DNA of 31,575 nucleotides from JANNFX01 sp031380225 (GTDB lineage Bacteria; Pseudomonadota; Alphaproteobacteria; Rhizobiales; Hyphomicrobiaceae). A program made the position numbers and the translations under genes. Positions within the stretch are counted from its first letter, which is position 1, and every line of letters starts with the position of its first letter. Shown piece after piece: positions 1-7,342 of this stretch. A model generated the notes under the pieces. That model was not told the DNA's origin. It made no database searches and was given only the letters and a program-made list of their open reading frames with translations. The stretch covers positions 1-31,575 of the forward strand of contig JANNFX010000170.1 in the NCBI GenBank assembly GCA_031380225.1. Direction: 5' to 3'.

Positions 1-292
1 CGGCGGCGGACAATTTTGCGACCGCGGCAGTCAATATCGTCCGGCGATTTTCACGCACGGCGATGATCAAAAGAAAGCGGCCATCGAAGGTGTAGCGGCG
101 CTCGACAAGAGTGGCCGCTTCAAAAAACCGGTTGCCGTCGAGATCGCAGACGCCAGCACCTTCACTGCCGCTGAAGATTATCACCAAGACTACTACAAGA
201 AGAATCCGATCAGATATAAATTCTATCGCACCGGCTGTGGCCGCGACACGCGTCTCAAGGCGCTATGGGGCGATGATGCGGCGACGCACTGA
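1..292 (+). CDS. msrA: Peptide-methionine (S)-S-oxide reductase, C-terminal part
   Basis: This is the 3' end of a gene cut by the window edge. Reading from base 2, the frame opens with GGQFCDRGSQYRPAIF and later holds AEDYHQDYYKKNP and FYRTGCGRD, which are hallmark blocks of MsrA. The enzyme reduces methionine-S-sulfoxide in proteins and so repairs oxidative damage. The N-terminal catalytic Cys (GCFW motif) lies upstream of the window. The C-terminal GCGRD cysteine is a candidate resolving residue. The stop is TGA at 290-292, and the next gene converges on it after 11 bp. A methionine repair enzyme next to a ChrR-type oxidative stress operon fits in theme, but the genes lie on opposite strands. 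Confidence 0.93.
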   Translation, partial: GGGQFCDRGSQYRPAIFTHGDDQKKAAIEGVAALDKSGRFKKPVAVEIADASTFTAAEDYHQDYYKKNPIRYKFYRTGCGRDTRLKALWGDDAATH

Positions 293-303
293 CTCCAGGG
301 ACC

Positions 304-1077
304 TCACTCCGTATTTTTCAGTCCGACCGTGTAGCGGGTGAGGAAGAAAAATGTTTTGTAAGACAGCATCCGCAACAATTTGAGTACCGTCACGATCTGC
401 CACGGAAAAGCGATTTCAAACCGGTACGTCTGTAGCAATCCCTTCAATATGCGATCAGCGGCGGCGTCTGCGGTAATCATAAATGGCATCGGGAAAGTGT
501 TGACGGACGTCATTGGTGTTTCGACGAAGCCCGGATTGATAATGCTGATTTTGACGTTGTATTGATCGAGGTCGGGCTTAAGACATTCAGCCAGATTAAT
601 CAGGGCGGCTTTGGTTGGAGCGTAGGCACCGGAATTGACGAGGCCGCGGTAACCGGCGACTGAACCGACCATAGAGATATGACCAGAGCGGCGTTCGATC
701 ATGCGAGGCATCATGGCGCCAACGGCATTGACAACTCCGCTATAGTTGACATTCATCGCATCGACCGCTTTGGCGCTATCAAAATCATGCGCCCCCATCG
801 GGTACCAGACGCCGGCGTTCAACACAGCCAGGTCGATTTTGCCGAGCTTTGATTCGATGGCCGCGACGGTTGCTTTCGAGGCTGCGGCATCAGTCACATC
901 GAGCGGAAATGCGGTAATGTTCGCATTTTCTCCGGCCAGGACGGCCAGTTTGTCCGCAGACCGGGCCGAGACGGCAACTTTGGCGCCACCTTCGGCCATC
1001 CGAAGCGCGAGTTCTCGGCCGATACCCGTGCTCGCCCCCGTGATCCAGACGACGTTCCAGGGTAATGACTTAGCCAC
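304..1077 (-). CDS. Short-chain dehydrogenase/reductase (SDR), classical type
   Basis: A 257-residue NAD(P)-dependent SDR. The cofactor motif TGASTGIG spans about residues 13-20, NAG is at 87-89, and the catalytic set is N111, S139, Y152 and K156 (YAPTK). A basic residue after the first strand (SARS, R39) suggests NADP(H) preference, which is an inference. The C-terminal ~40 residues are hydrophobic and aromatic (FFFLTRY), so membrane association is possible. The start is GTG at 1077, with GGAGGAG about 7 bases upstream. The gene begins 25 bp after the stop of the ChrR-like gene on the same strand, so it probably belongs to the sigma/anti-sigma operon. SDRs commonly accompany this sigma group in alphaproteobacteria. 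The substrate is unknown. Confidence 0.85.
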   Translation of the reverse strand: MAKSLPWNVVWITGASTGIGRELALRMAEGGAKVAVSARSADKLAVLAGENANITAFPLDVTDAAASKATVAAIESKLGKIDLAVLNAGVWYPMGAHDFDSAKAVDAMNVNYSGVVNAVGAMMPRMIERRSGHISMVGSVAGYRGLVNSGAYAPTKAALINLAECLKPDLDQYNVKISIINPGFVETPMTSVNTFPMPFMITADAAADRILKGLLQTYRFEIAFPWQIVTVLKLLRMLSYKTFFFLTRYTVGLKNTE

Positions 1078-1102
1078 ACGTGCTCCTCCGCCAGACTGGC
1101 GA

Positions 1103-1777
1103 TCAGAGGCCCGCGATTGGTTGCATCATCCGGGCCAGTAGACTCTTGAACTTTGCCGGGCGCTCACTGGCAATAAGACAAATGCAGCCATCCTTCGGAT
1201 CTGCAACCGGCGCATGTTCAATATCGTCCGCCAAGTCAGCCACATCACCAACACCGTAGTGCCCGGTGCAATCCTGGTAACTGCCGCGCAGCACCAACGT
1301 CAATTCTTCTCCGCCATGGCCGTGATCGGGAAGTGCATGGCCAGGACCAACCTTGATAAGGCGCAAGTCGCCTTTGGCGTTTTCCGATAGCTTGATCGGA
1401 TAATGCCATAGGCCCGGTCCCAGACGTTTCCAAGGCAAACTATCCAAATCGTCACCGACTATGGCCTGCAAAGCATATGGCACTTCCGACGCCGGCAGGC
1501 GGTTGCTCGATATCACTTCAATGTCATCCATGCGGTCGCCCGGAATTTGAGCGCGAGCGGCTGCGATGGGCGCTTGACGCGACATTGGTGTGGGCAAAAT
1601 TGCGTCGAACAAAGCCACGCCAACGCGTTCCATCTTTGCAACTTCGGCTTCGCACGTTTTGCAAACCGACAGATGCGAAGCCATCACTGCAGCCAACGCC
1701 TCGGGCTGACTTCCGGCGGCGCAGCTCATCAAGGTGGCCCAGTCTGGATGGTGCTTAATTTTCATTTCAATGTTCAT
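1103..1777 (-). CDS. chrR: ChrR-type zinc anti-sigma factor (cupin domain)
   Basis: A 224-residue anti-sigma factor. The N-terminal zinc anti-sigma domain has H10, H35, C39 and C42 (HLSVCKTC), which line up with Rhodobacter ChrR H6, H31, C35 and C38. The C-terminal cupin has H152, H154, E158 and H188 (DHGHGGEE and EHAPV), matching the ChrR metal site H141, H143, E147 and H177. Proteins of this family hold an ECF sigma factor inactive until singlet oxygen or a related oxidant triggers release. The chosen ATG at 1777 lies one base after the sigma stop (TGA-A-ATG), which suggests translational coupling. A second in-frame ATG at 1765 would give an N-terminus even closer to known ChrR (MKIKHH). 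The frame also stays open upstream into the sigma gene, but that stretch is not expected to be translated in this frame. Confidence 0.9.
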   Translation of the reverse strand: MNIEMKIKHHPDWATLMSCAAGSQPEALAAVMASHLSVCKTCEAEVAKMERVGVALFDAILPTPMSRQAPIAAARAQIPGDRMDDIEVISSNRLPASEVPYALQAIVGDDLDSLPWKRLGPGLWHYPIKLSENAKGDLRLIKVGPGHALPDHGHGGEELTLVLRGSYQDCTGHYGVGDVADLADDIEHAPVADPKDGCICLIASERPAKFKSLLARMMQPIAGL

Positions 1778-1778
1778 T

Positions 1779-2393
1779 TCAGTCTCGGTCCAAGTCTTGT
1801 TCGATGCCTTCCAGCGCATCGCGAATTTTCTGATAGGCAAGGCGCATTCTCGACTTTACGGTCCCAAGCGGCAAACCCAACCGTTCGGAAATTTCACTAT
1901 GCGACAAGCCTTCGATATACGACAGCACGACAACTTCCGATTGATCAGACGGTAACGATGCCAGCGCATCTCTGACTTTTTCCCGCCTTTGTCGCTCATC
2001 AAGCTGTTCATCCGGCAACGGATCGAGGGATGGTTCCTCGTCAGCGTTCTCCGGCAACGGCTGCCAAGCTACCTCTCTACGCAAGCGGTCGATGCGCAGA
2101 TTACGAGCGATCGTAAAAATCCAAGTGGTTGCAGACCCTTTTTCGCCCGAATACATGGCGGCCTTGCGCCAGACCATGAGCAAGGTTTCTTGCGCAAGGT
2201 CTTCGGCGGTCGTGGCATCCGCGCCTTGGCGCATCATGTACGCTTTGACGCGCGGCCCGTACGACTGGAAGAGTTGCCGGAAGGCGTCTGCGTCACGTTT
2301 TTCGGCTACGAGGTGCAGCAGGTCTGCCATCGGTCTCATCGATACGGGAAGCACCCAGTGGAGTGGGCGCTCGCTAATTGATACCTGCATCAT
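1779..2393 (-). CDS. rpoE: RNA polymerase ECF sigma factor, RpoE/ECF11-like
   Basis: A 204-residue ECF sigma factor. Region 2 runs from about residue 40 to 105 (AEDLAQETLLMVWRKA, then WIFTIARNLRIDRLRRE) and region 4 from about 140 to 195 (LPSDQSEVVVLSYIEGLSHSEI, then LGLPLGTVKSRMRLA helix-turn-helix). Followed by a ChrR-type partner, it matches the ECF11 pair that controls the singlet-oxygen response in Rhodobacter and Caulobacter. The ATG at 2393 has GGCGAGG about 7 bases upstream. Later in-frame ATGs at 2339 and 2330 give a length closer to typical family members but lack a good ribosome site. I did not find a convincing autoregulated TGATCC-type promoter just upstream. Confidence 0.93.
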   Translation of the reverse strand: MMQVSISERPLHWVLPVSMRPMADLLHLVAEKRDADAFRQLFQSYGPRVKAYMMRQGADATTAEDLAQETLLMVWRKAAMYSGEKGSATTWIFTIARNLRIDRLRREVAWQPLPENADEEPSLDPLPDEQLDERQRREKVRDALASLPSDQSEVVVLSYIEGLSHSEISERLGLPLGTVKSRMRLAYQKIRDALEGIEQDLDRD

Positions 2394-2400
2394 AACCGAA

Positions 2401-2436
2401 CCTCGCCGTGTTGGACAGGTTTACGCAGCGGCGAGG
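2401..2436. promoter_or_regulatory. Inverted repeat upstream of the sigma gene
   Basis: CCTCGCCG at 2401-2408 is repeated exactly in inverse orientation as CGGCGAGG at 2429-2436, with a 20-base spacer. It lies 8 bases upstream of the sigma start. The near arm doubles as the purine-rich ribosome site on the minus strand, so a hairpin in the 5' leader could mask translation start. This is seen in sequence; the role is an inference. Confidence 0.4.
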
Positions 2437-2538
2437 GGAACAGATTGCATTTTGCATAATCCGGCTAAGAGTAAGCTGTGCAACGCGAAAGCCGCCCGGG
2501 TGTAGGTCCAAATTGCGCAATATTGACTGGAGAGATCA

Positions 2539-4347
2539 ATGAGTGAGGTTACACTGAGCGAGATTGCTGTGTTGTTGGCAGCTCTTGCAATCGCAGCCCC
2601 GCTCGCCCGCACACTCGGGATTGGCAAAGTCCTTGGCTATATCGTCGCCGGCGCGTTGATGGGGCCGTTCGGTTTTGGCGCTGTGTTTTCCTCAAATCAA
2701 GCCAATACAATATTGCACTTGGCCGAATTTGGCGTTGTGCTTCTTTTGTTCCTCATTGGCTTAGAGCTACGGCCGAAGCGCTTATGGTCGATGCGAGCGT
2801 CGATTGCCGGGCTTGGCGCTGGGCAGGTTGGTGTGACGGCGGCGGTGCTCGGGCTGGGTGCAATAGGGCTTGGGCTCGATTGGCGCGCGGCGCTTTTCAT
2901 TGGCCTGGCGTTGGCTCTATCGTCGACGGCTTTCGCGCTGCAAGTCATGGAAGAGAACGGCGAACTGGCGACACGGCATGGCCGGGCTGGGTTTGCGGTC
3001 TTGTTGTTTCAGGATCTGGCCGCCATTCCGCTGATTGCGTTGGCGCCGCTGTTTGCCGTCAAGGCTGTGACGGCCGGGCAGGGTATGGATGTCATGGCAG
3101 CGGCGAAAGCGCTGGCAGTCATCGCAGCGGTCGTTGGCGCTGGCTATCTGTTTCTCGACACAGTCATTCGCCTCGTCGCGACGACAAAAATCCGCGAAGC
3201 CATGACTGCGATGGCACTCCTGACCGTCGTCACCATGGCGGTGATCATGCAAAAGGCTGGCATGTCGGCGTCGCTTGGTGCCTTCATCGCCGGCGCATTG
3301 CTGTCGGAAAGTTCCTACCGCCACCAACTGGAAGCGGACATTCAGCCATTCGAAGGCTTGTTGCTTGGCCTGTTTTTCACAGCCATCGGCATGTCGTTAG
3401 ATCTGCCACTGTTGGCAAGGGAATGGAAAACTGTGCTGGCGGTCACCGTTGGTCTGGTTCTGATCAAAGCGCTTGTGCTGTTCGTACTCGGGCGATGGAA
3501 CGGACTTGAAAATCGACCCTCACGCCGGCTCGGCGTGTCGCTCAGCCAAGGCGGCGAGTTCGCATTTGTCTTGTTCACGGCTGGTGTCGCCGCTGGCGTG
3601 CTCGACAAAAATATGGCGGCCATCTTGGCGCTCGTCGTGACCCTATCCATGGTCGCGACGCCACTAATGTTGATCGCAGAGCGGATACTATTTGGAACAG
3701 CCAAAGCCGCGCTTGGGGCCTTTGATGTGCTGCCCGAAAAGGATGGGCACGTTATCATCGCCGGCTTCGGCCGCTATGGTCAAATCGCAGCACGTATTCT
3801 TCGTGGCAAGAAAATACCGTTCACGGCCCTCGATATCAGCGCCGAACAAGTTGAACTCGTCAAAAAATTCGGCGCTCAGGCGTTTTTTGGCGACGCCAGC
3901 CGCTCGGATATTCTCGAAGCAGCGCAAATCGGGAAGGCCCGGGCGTTTGTGTTGGCAATCGACGATATTGAGGCGTCGTTGCGCACGGCAGAGGTTGTGA
4001 CCAGCCACTGGCCGAACGTGCCCGTATACGCGCGCGCCCGCAACCGCAGCCATTATCACCGGCTGCTCGATCTCGGCGTCAAGAACGTCCAGCGTGAAAC
4101 GTTTTTATCGGCACTTGATACAACACGGCAATTAATGCGCGGTCTTGGGTATTCGGATCGTGAGTCAGAGCGAACGGTCGCCATGTTCCGCTCACACGAC
4201 GAACGCCGCCTCAGTGAAGACTATAAGCACTATACCGATACTCAGAAGATGCAGACTAAAGCCCGCAGTGATGCGTCAACGCTCGAAAAGTTGTTTGAAG
4301 AAGACGCGGCGGAAGAAGCAAAGCTGGCGGTGGTCAAATCTGCCTGA
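2539..4347 (+). CDS. kefC: KefB/KefC-type K+/H+ antiporter (CPA2 family)
   Basis: A 602-residue inner-membrane monovalent cation:proton antiporter. The N-terminal ~390 residues carry the Na_H_Exchanger fold with about 12 membrane spans. LIGLELRPKRLW, ALALSSTAFALQ and SQGGEFAFVLF are typical CPA2 blocks. A Rossmann RCK/TrkA-N domain begins at about H404 (HVIIAGFGRYGQ) and contains the FGDASRSDIL nucleotide-binding stretch. The final ~70 residues are charged. In E. coli, Kef channels are gated by glutathione and its adducts and protect against electrophiles by acidifying the cytoplasm. The start ATG has GGAGAG 4-5 bases upstream. It is divergent from the sigma gene. B versus C paralogue assignment is not possible from sequence alone. 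Confidence 0.92.
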   Translation: MSEVTLSEIAVLLAALAIAAPLARTLGIGKVLGYIVAGALMGPFGFGAVFSSNQANTILHLAEFGVVLLLFLIGLELRPKRLWSMRASIAGLGAGQVGVTAAVLGLGAIGLGLDWRAALFIGLALALSSTAFALQVMEENGELATRHGRAGFAVLLFQDLAAIPLIALAPLFAVKAVTAGQGMDVMAAAKALAVIAAVVGAGYLFLDTVIRLVATTKIREAMTAMALLTVVTMAVIMQKAGMSASLGAFIAGALLSESSYRHQLEADIQPFEGLLLGLFFTAIGMSLDLPLLAREWKTVLAVTVGLVLIKALVLFVLGRWNGLENRPSRRLGVSLSQGGEFAFVLFTAGVAAGVLDKNMAAILALVVTLSMVATPLMLIAERILFGTAKAALGAFDVLPEKDGHVIIAGFGRYGQIAARILRGKKIPFTALDISAEQVELVKKFGAQAFFGDASRSDILEAAQIGKARAFVLAIDDIEASLRTAEVVTSHWPNVPVYARARNRSHYHRLLDLGVKNVQRETFLSALDTTRQLMRGLGYSDRESERTVAMFRSHDERRLSEDYKHYTDTQKMQTKARSDASTLEKLFEEDAAEEAKLAVVKSA

Positions 4348-4467
4348 CTGCAGCCATCACGCTCAGATGTTGGCTTCACCAAGGCGGATCATGACGTGTA
4401 GAATTTTACATGGCACATCATTGTGATTGAAGCCGTTGGTCCGGCCGCGCCTGCAATGCGTTCTGAC

Positions 4468-4486
4468 TGTGGATAGAAAATCCACA
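4468..4486. promoter_or_regulatory. 7-bp inverted repeat upstream of the fasciclin gene
   Basis: TGTGGAT at 4468-4474 and ATCCACA at 4480-4486 are exact inverse copies with a 5-base spacer (AGAAA). They lie 27 bp before the start codon of the next gene. The left arm with flank reads as an 8/9 match to a DnaA box (TTATCCACA) on the minus strand. The site could be an operator, a leader hairpin or a DnaA-responsive site. No function is shown. Confidence 0.35.
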
Positions 4487-4513
4487 TCAAGCCGGCACAG
4501 CAGGAGTTTACTA

Positions 4514-4990
4514 ATGAATACACGCGCGATCGTGGCCGCACTCATCGTGACCGGGGCCATGACATCCGGCAACGCCAACGCCCGGACCATCGCTGAAGTT
4601 GCTCACAGCACCGGTCAGTTCAAGACGCTCTTGGCGGCCGCGAAAGCTGCGGGACTGGCAGATGCGCTCTCGTCACCGGGCCACTATACGGTTTTCGCTC
4701 CGACCGATGCGGCCTTTGCAAAGCTTCCCGCTGGCACAGTTGAATCGCTCCTGAAGCCTGAGAACAAGCACAAGCTTCGCGCTCTACTCAAGTACCATGT
4801 GATTGGCAAAAAGATCGGCTCCAAGCAAATTCCGGCAGGCCCGACCCTCGTCAAAACGCTAAACGGCCGCGCTTTGTCGGTCAGTAAGCATGAAGGTGTC
4901 CGCGTCAACTCGTCGAACGTTGTCACCGCCGACGTCAGCGCCTCCAATGGCGTCATCCACATCATCGACAAGGTCTTGATACCAAAGTAA
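4514..4990 (+). CDS. Secreted fasciclin (FAS1) domain protein
   Basis: A 158-residue protein with a signal peptide (about residues 1-23, ending ANA) and one FAS1 domain. The family blocks are present: HYTVFAPTDAAFAKLP, the YHVIGKKI segment and the C-terminal NGVIHIIDKVLIPK. FAS1 proteins are exported and usually mediate adhesion or surface interactions; single-domain bacterial ones are widespread and poorly understood. The ATG at 4514 is favoured over upstream in-frame codons because AGGAG lies 7 bases before it and the signal peptide starts there. A strong terminator follows, so it is probably a single-gene transcript. Confidence 0.93.
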   Translation: MNTRAIVAALIVTGAMTSGNANARTIAEVAHSTGQFKTLLAAAKAAGLADALSSPGHYTVFAPTDAAFAKLPAGTVESLLKPENKHKLRALLKYHVIGKKIGSKQIPAGPTLVKTLNGRALSVSKHEGVRVNSSNVVTADVSASNGVIHIIDKVLIPK

Positions 4991-5011
4991 AATTCTGGAA
5001 TGTCCAACGCT

Positions 5012-5042
5012 GGGCGGTTCTTTGCCGGGAGCCGCCCTTTTT
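5012..5042 (+). terminator. Rho-independent terminator after the fasciclin gene
   Basis: GGGCGG (5012-5017) pairs with CCGCCC (5032-5037). The stem extends inward by about three more pairs, including a G-T wobble, and is followed directly by five T residues at 5038-5042. It is placed 22 bp after the stop codon. Confidence 0.85.
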
Positions 5043-5167
5043 GCGTCTGAAAGCGCGGATTGCGGCATGGACTTCATGCCCACCCGTCTATAAATGTCCA
5101 AACTCGATCAAGGTCTTCGCGCGCCCCCTGCATTCCCGGGCCCGGCGCGCTACGAGGTGGGGACGAA

Positions 5168-7189
5168 ATGTCAGACGCGAAGAGCAAGGCCAAGCCTGCA
5201 GCCGGTGCAGTCGATTACCGGCACATGGCGAACGCCATCCGCGCGTTGAGCATGGATGGCGTCCAGAAGGCAAATTCGGGACATCCCGGAATGCCGATGG
5301 GCATGGCGGATGTGGCGACCGTTTTGTTTTCGGAAGCGCTGTCGTTTGATCCCGCTGATCCAGTATGGCCGAACCGCGACCGGTTCATTCTGTCAGCGGG
5401 CCACGGCTCGATGCTGCTTTACTCGCTGCTCTATTTAAATGGCTACCCAGGCATGGAGATCGCGGACCTGCAGCAGTTCCGCCAACTGGGCTCAAAGACG
5501 GCAGGTCATCCTGAATATGGCCATGCGGCCGGCATTGAAACCACGACCGGTCCGCTGGGGCAGGGTATCGCTAACGCTGTCGGTATGGCGCTGGCCGAAC
5601 GCATGCAGAACGCCCGGCTCGGATCGGATATCATCGATCACCATACTTATGTCATCGCAGGTGACGGCTGCCTGATGGAAGGCATCAGTCACGAAGCGAT
5701 TTCGATGGCCGGGCATTTGAAGCTCGGCAAGCTGATCTTGCTCTGGGACGACAATTCCATCTCGATTGATGGCGCGACAAGCCTGTCCGTCTCAGACAAC
5801 CAGTTGAAGCGCTTCGAAGCATCGGGCTGGAATACGATTGCGATTGACGGCCACGACAGCAAGGCAATCTCGGCCGCGTTAGCAAAAGCGAAAACAGATA
5901 GCTCGAAGCCCTGGTTGATCGCGTGTAAAACCATCATTGGCTATGGCGCGCCAACGAAGCAAGGCACCAAAGATACGCACGGCTCGCCACTCGGGGCCGA
6001 CGAAATCAAAGGTACGCGCGAGGCGCTCGGCTGGCCGTATCCGCCGTTTGAAATTCCGGCTGATATCTTGGGTGCATGGCGGGCGCTGGGTGCCAAAGGT
6101 GCCAAGGCCAATGCAGCCTGGAAAGCAAAGTTGGCGACGGCTGGAGCGAAGGCACAAGTTGCACTGCAGTTTCCCGCAGCCACATCGCGCAAGTCTGATA
6201 TTGCAGCAGCCGCTGCAGCAGCAAAAGCGGCGTTTGCCGCTGATACGGCCAAACGCGCGTCACGGGTATGGTCGCAGTTGTCACTTGAACACCTGATCCC
6301 GGCCGCACCCGAATTGATCGGCGGCTCAGCTGACTTGACGCCGTCCAACGGCACCAAGACCAAGCATTATGCGCCGGTTTCGCCCGGTAAGTTCGATGGC
6401 AACTACATCCACTTCGGCGTCCGCGAACACGGCATGGCCGCGGCCATGAACGGCATCCCGCTCTATGGCGGGTTCATTCCGTTCGGCGCCACGTTCTTAG
6501 TGTTCACCGACTATTGCCGGCCGTCGATCCGGTTGTCGGCGCTGATGCACCAGCGCGTTGTCTACGTCATGACGCACGATAGCATCGGCGTTGGCGAAGA
6601 TGGTCCGACGCACCAGCCGGTCGAACATCTGGCGAGCCTGCGTGCCATCCCGAATTTGCAGGTGCTGCGTCCGGCGGATGCGATGGAAACCATCGAGTGC
6701 TGGCAGATTGCGCTCGGCTCTGAAACGACGCCGTCTGTTTTAGCCCTAACACGCGACGCAGTACCAACCGTCGTCCGGGCGCGCATGGGCGATGAGAACT
6801 TGTCGGCCATGGGCGCTTACGTTGTGTCGAGCGGCACTAAGCGTGATGTCACGTTGATGGCCACCGGCTCTGAAGTCGCAATTGCGATTGATGCGGCAGG
6901 CATCCTTGAAAAGGACGGCATCCATGCTGCTGTCGTCTCGATGCCGTCGTTCGAACTCTTTCGAACGCAGACGCAGAACTACCGCGACGAGGTGCTCGGC
7001 AAAGCGCCGCGCATCGCCGTCGAAGCTGCGGTTGGCCAGTGCTGGCATGAGTGGCTCAGAGAGCCGGATCAATTCATCGGTATGAACGGGTTTGGCGCCT
7101 CGGCTCCAGCACCGAAACTCTACGAACACTTTGGCATTACGGCTACGAAAGTCGCGGAAGCCGCCAAGGCCGCAATCAAGGCGGCGTGA
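5168..7189 (+). CDS. tkt: Transketolase
   Basis: A 673-residue thiamine-diphosphate enzyme that moves two-carbon units between sugar phosphates in the pentose phosphate and, if present, Calvin pathways. Visible motifs are NSGHPGMPMGMAD near residue 38, SAGHGSMLLYSLLY near 76, ETTTGPLGQGIANAVG near 125, the TPP/Mg motif GDGCLMEG near 165, and GVREHGMAAAMNGI with catalytic Glu at 420. Length and domain order are normal. The ATG at 5168 has GAGGTGG 6 bases upstream; the upstream in-frame codons are low-complexity and unsupported. The next gene is pgk, separated by a palindromic repeat. In many alphaproteobacteria a gap gene lies between the two, but here there is none. Confidence 0.97.
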   Translation: MSDAKSKAKPAAGAVDYRHMANAIRALSMDGVQKANSGHPGMPMGMADVATVLFSEALSFDPADPVWPNRDRFILSAGHGSMLLYSLLYLNGYPGMEIADLQQFRQLGSKTAGHPEYGHAAGIETTTGPLGQGIANAVGMALAERMQNARLGSDIIDHHTYVIAGDGCLMEGISHEAISMAGHLKLGKLILLWDDNSISIDGATSLSVSDNQLKRFEASGWNTIAIDGHDSKAISAALAKAKTDSSKPWLIACKTIIGYGAPTKQGTKDTHGSPLGADEIKGTREALGWPYPPFEIPADILGAWRALGAKGAKANAAWKAKLATAGAKAQVALQFPAATSRKSDIAAAAAAAKAAFAADTAKRASRVWSQLSLEHLIPAAPELIGGSADLTPSNGTKTKHYAPVSPGKFDGNYIHFGVREHGMAAAMNGIPLYGGFIPFGATFLVFTDYCRPSIRLSALMHQRVVYVMTHDSIGVGEDGPTHQPVEHLASLRAIPNLQVLRPADAMETIECWQIALGSETTPSVLALTRDAVPTVVRARMGDENLSAMGAYVVSSGTKRDVTLMATGSEVAIAIDAAGILEKDGIHAAVVSMPSFELFRTQTQNYRDEVLGKAPRIAVEAAVGQCWHEWLREPDQFIGMNGFGASAPAPKLYEHFGITATKVAEAAKAAIKAA

Positions 7190-7201
7190 GGATTACCACT
7201 G

Positions 7202-7290
7202 TGTAGGCCGGTGTGAGCGTCTTCGCGAAGTCCGACAACTTTTGTGCGGCTCAATGTCGGACTTCGCCAACGGGCTCACTCCGGCCTACA
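7202..7290. repeat. REP-like palindromic element, family A copy 1
   Basis: An 89-bp interrupted palindrome between tkt and pgk. Paired blocks are 7202-7211 with 7281-7290 (TGTAGGCCGG/CCGGCCTACA), 7213-7218 with 7274-7279 (GTGAGC/GCTCAC) and 7225-7237 with 7255-7267 (GCGAAGTCCGACA/TGTCGGACTTCGC), around a 17-base loop. A second copy lies at 18337-18428. No tnpA or RAYT gene is in the window, so mobilisation would be in trans. Confidence 0.85.
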
Positions 7291-7342
7291 AATCGTTCTA
7301 CATCGTTCAAGTGCCATCACCATATTTGTCCAAGAGCCGTCC

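Noticed and set aside
4468..4486. Replication origin suggested by DnaA-box-like dyad
   Set aside because: Only one imperfect pair is present, with no AT-rich unwinding region or further boxes.
5060..5094. Possible promoter for tkt (TTGCGG and TATAAA)
   Set aside because: The hexamers are 23 bp apart, too far for a sigma-70 promoter, and no alternative -35 fits.
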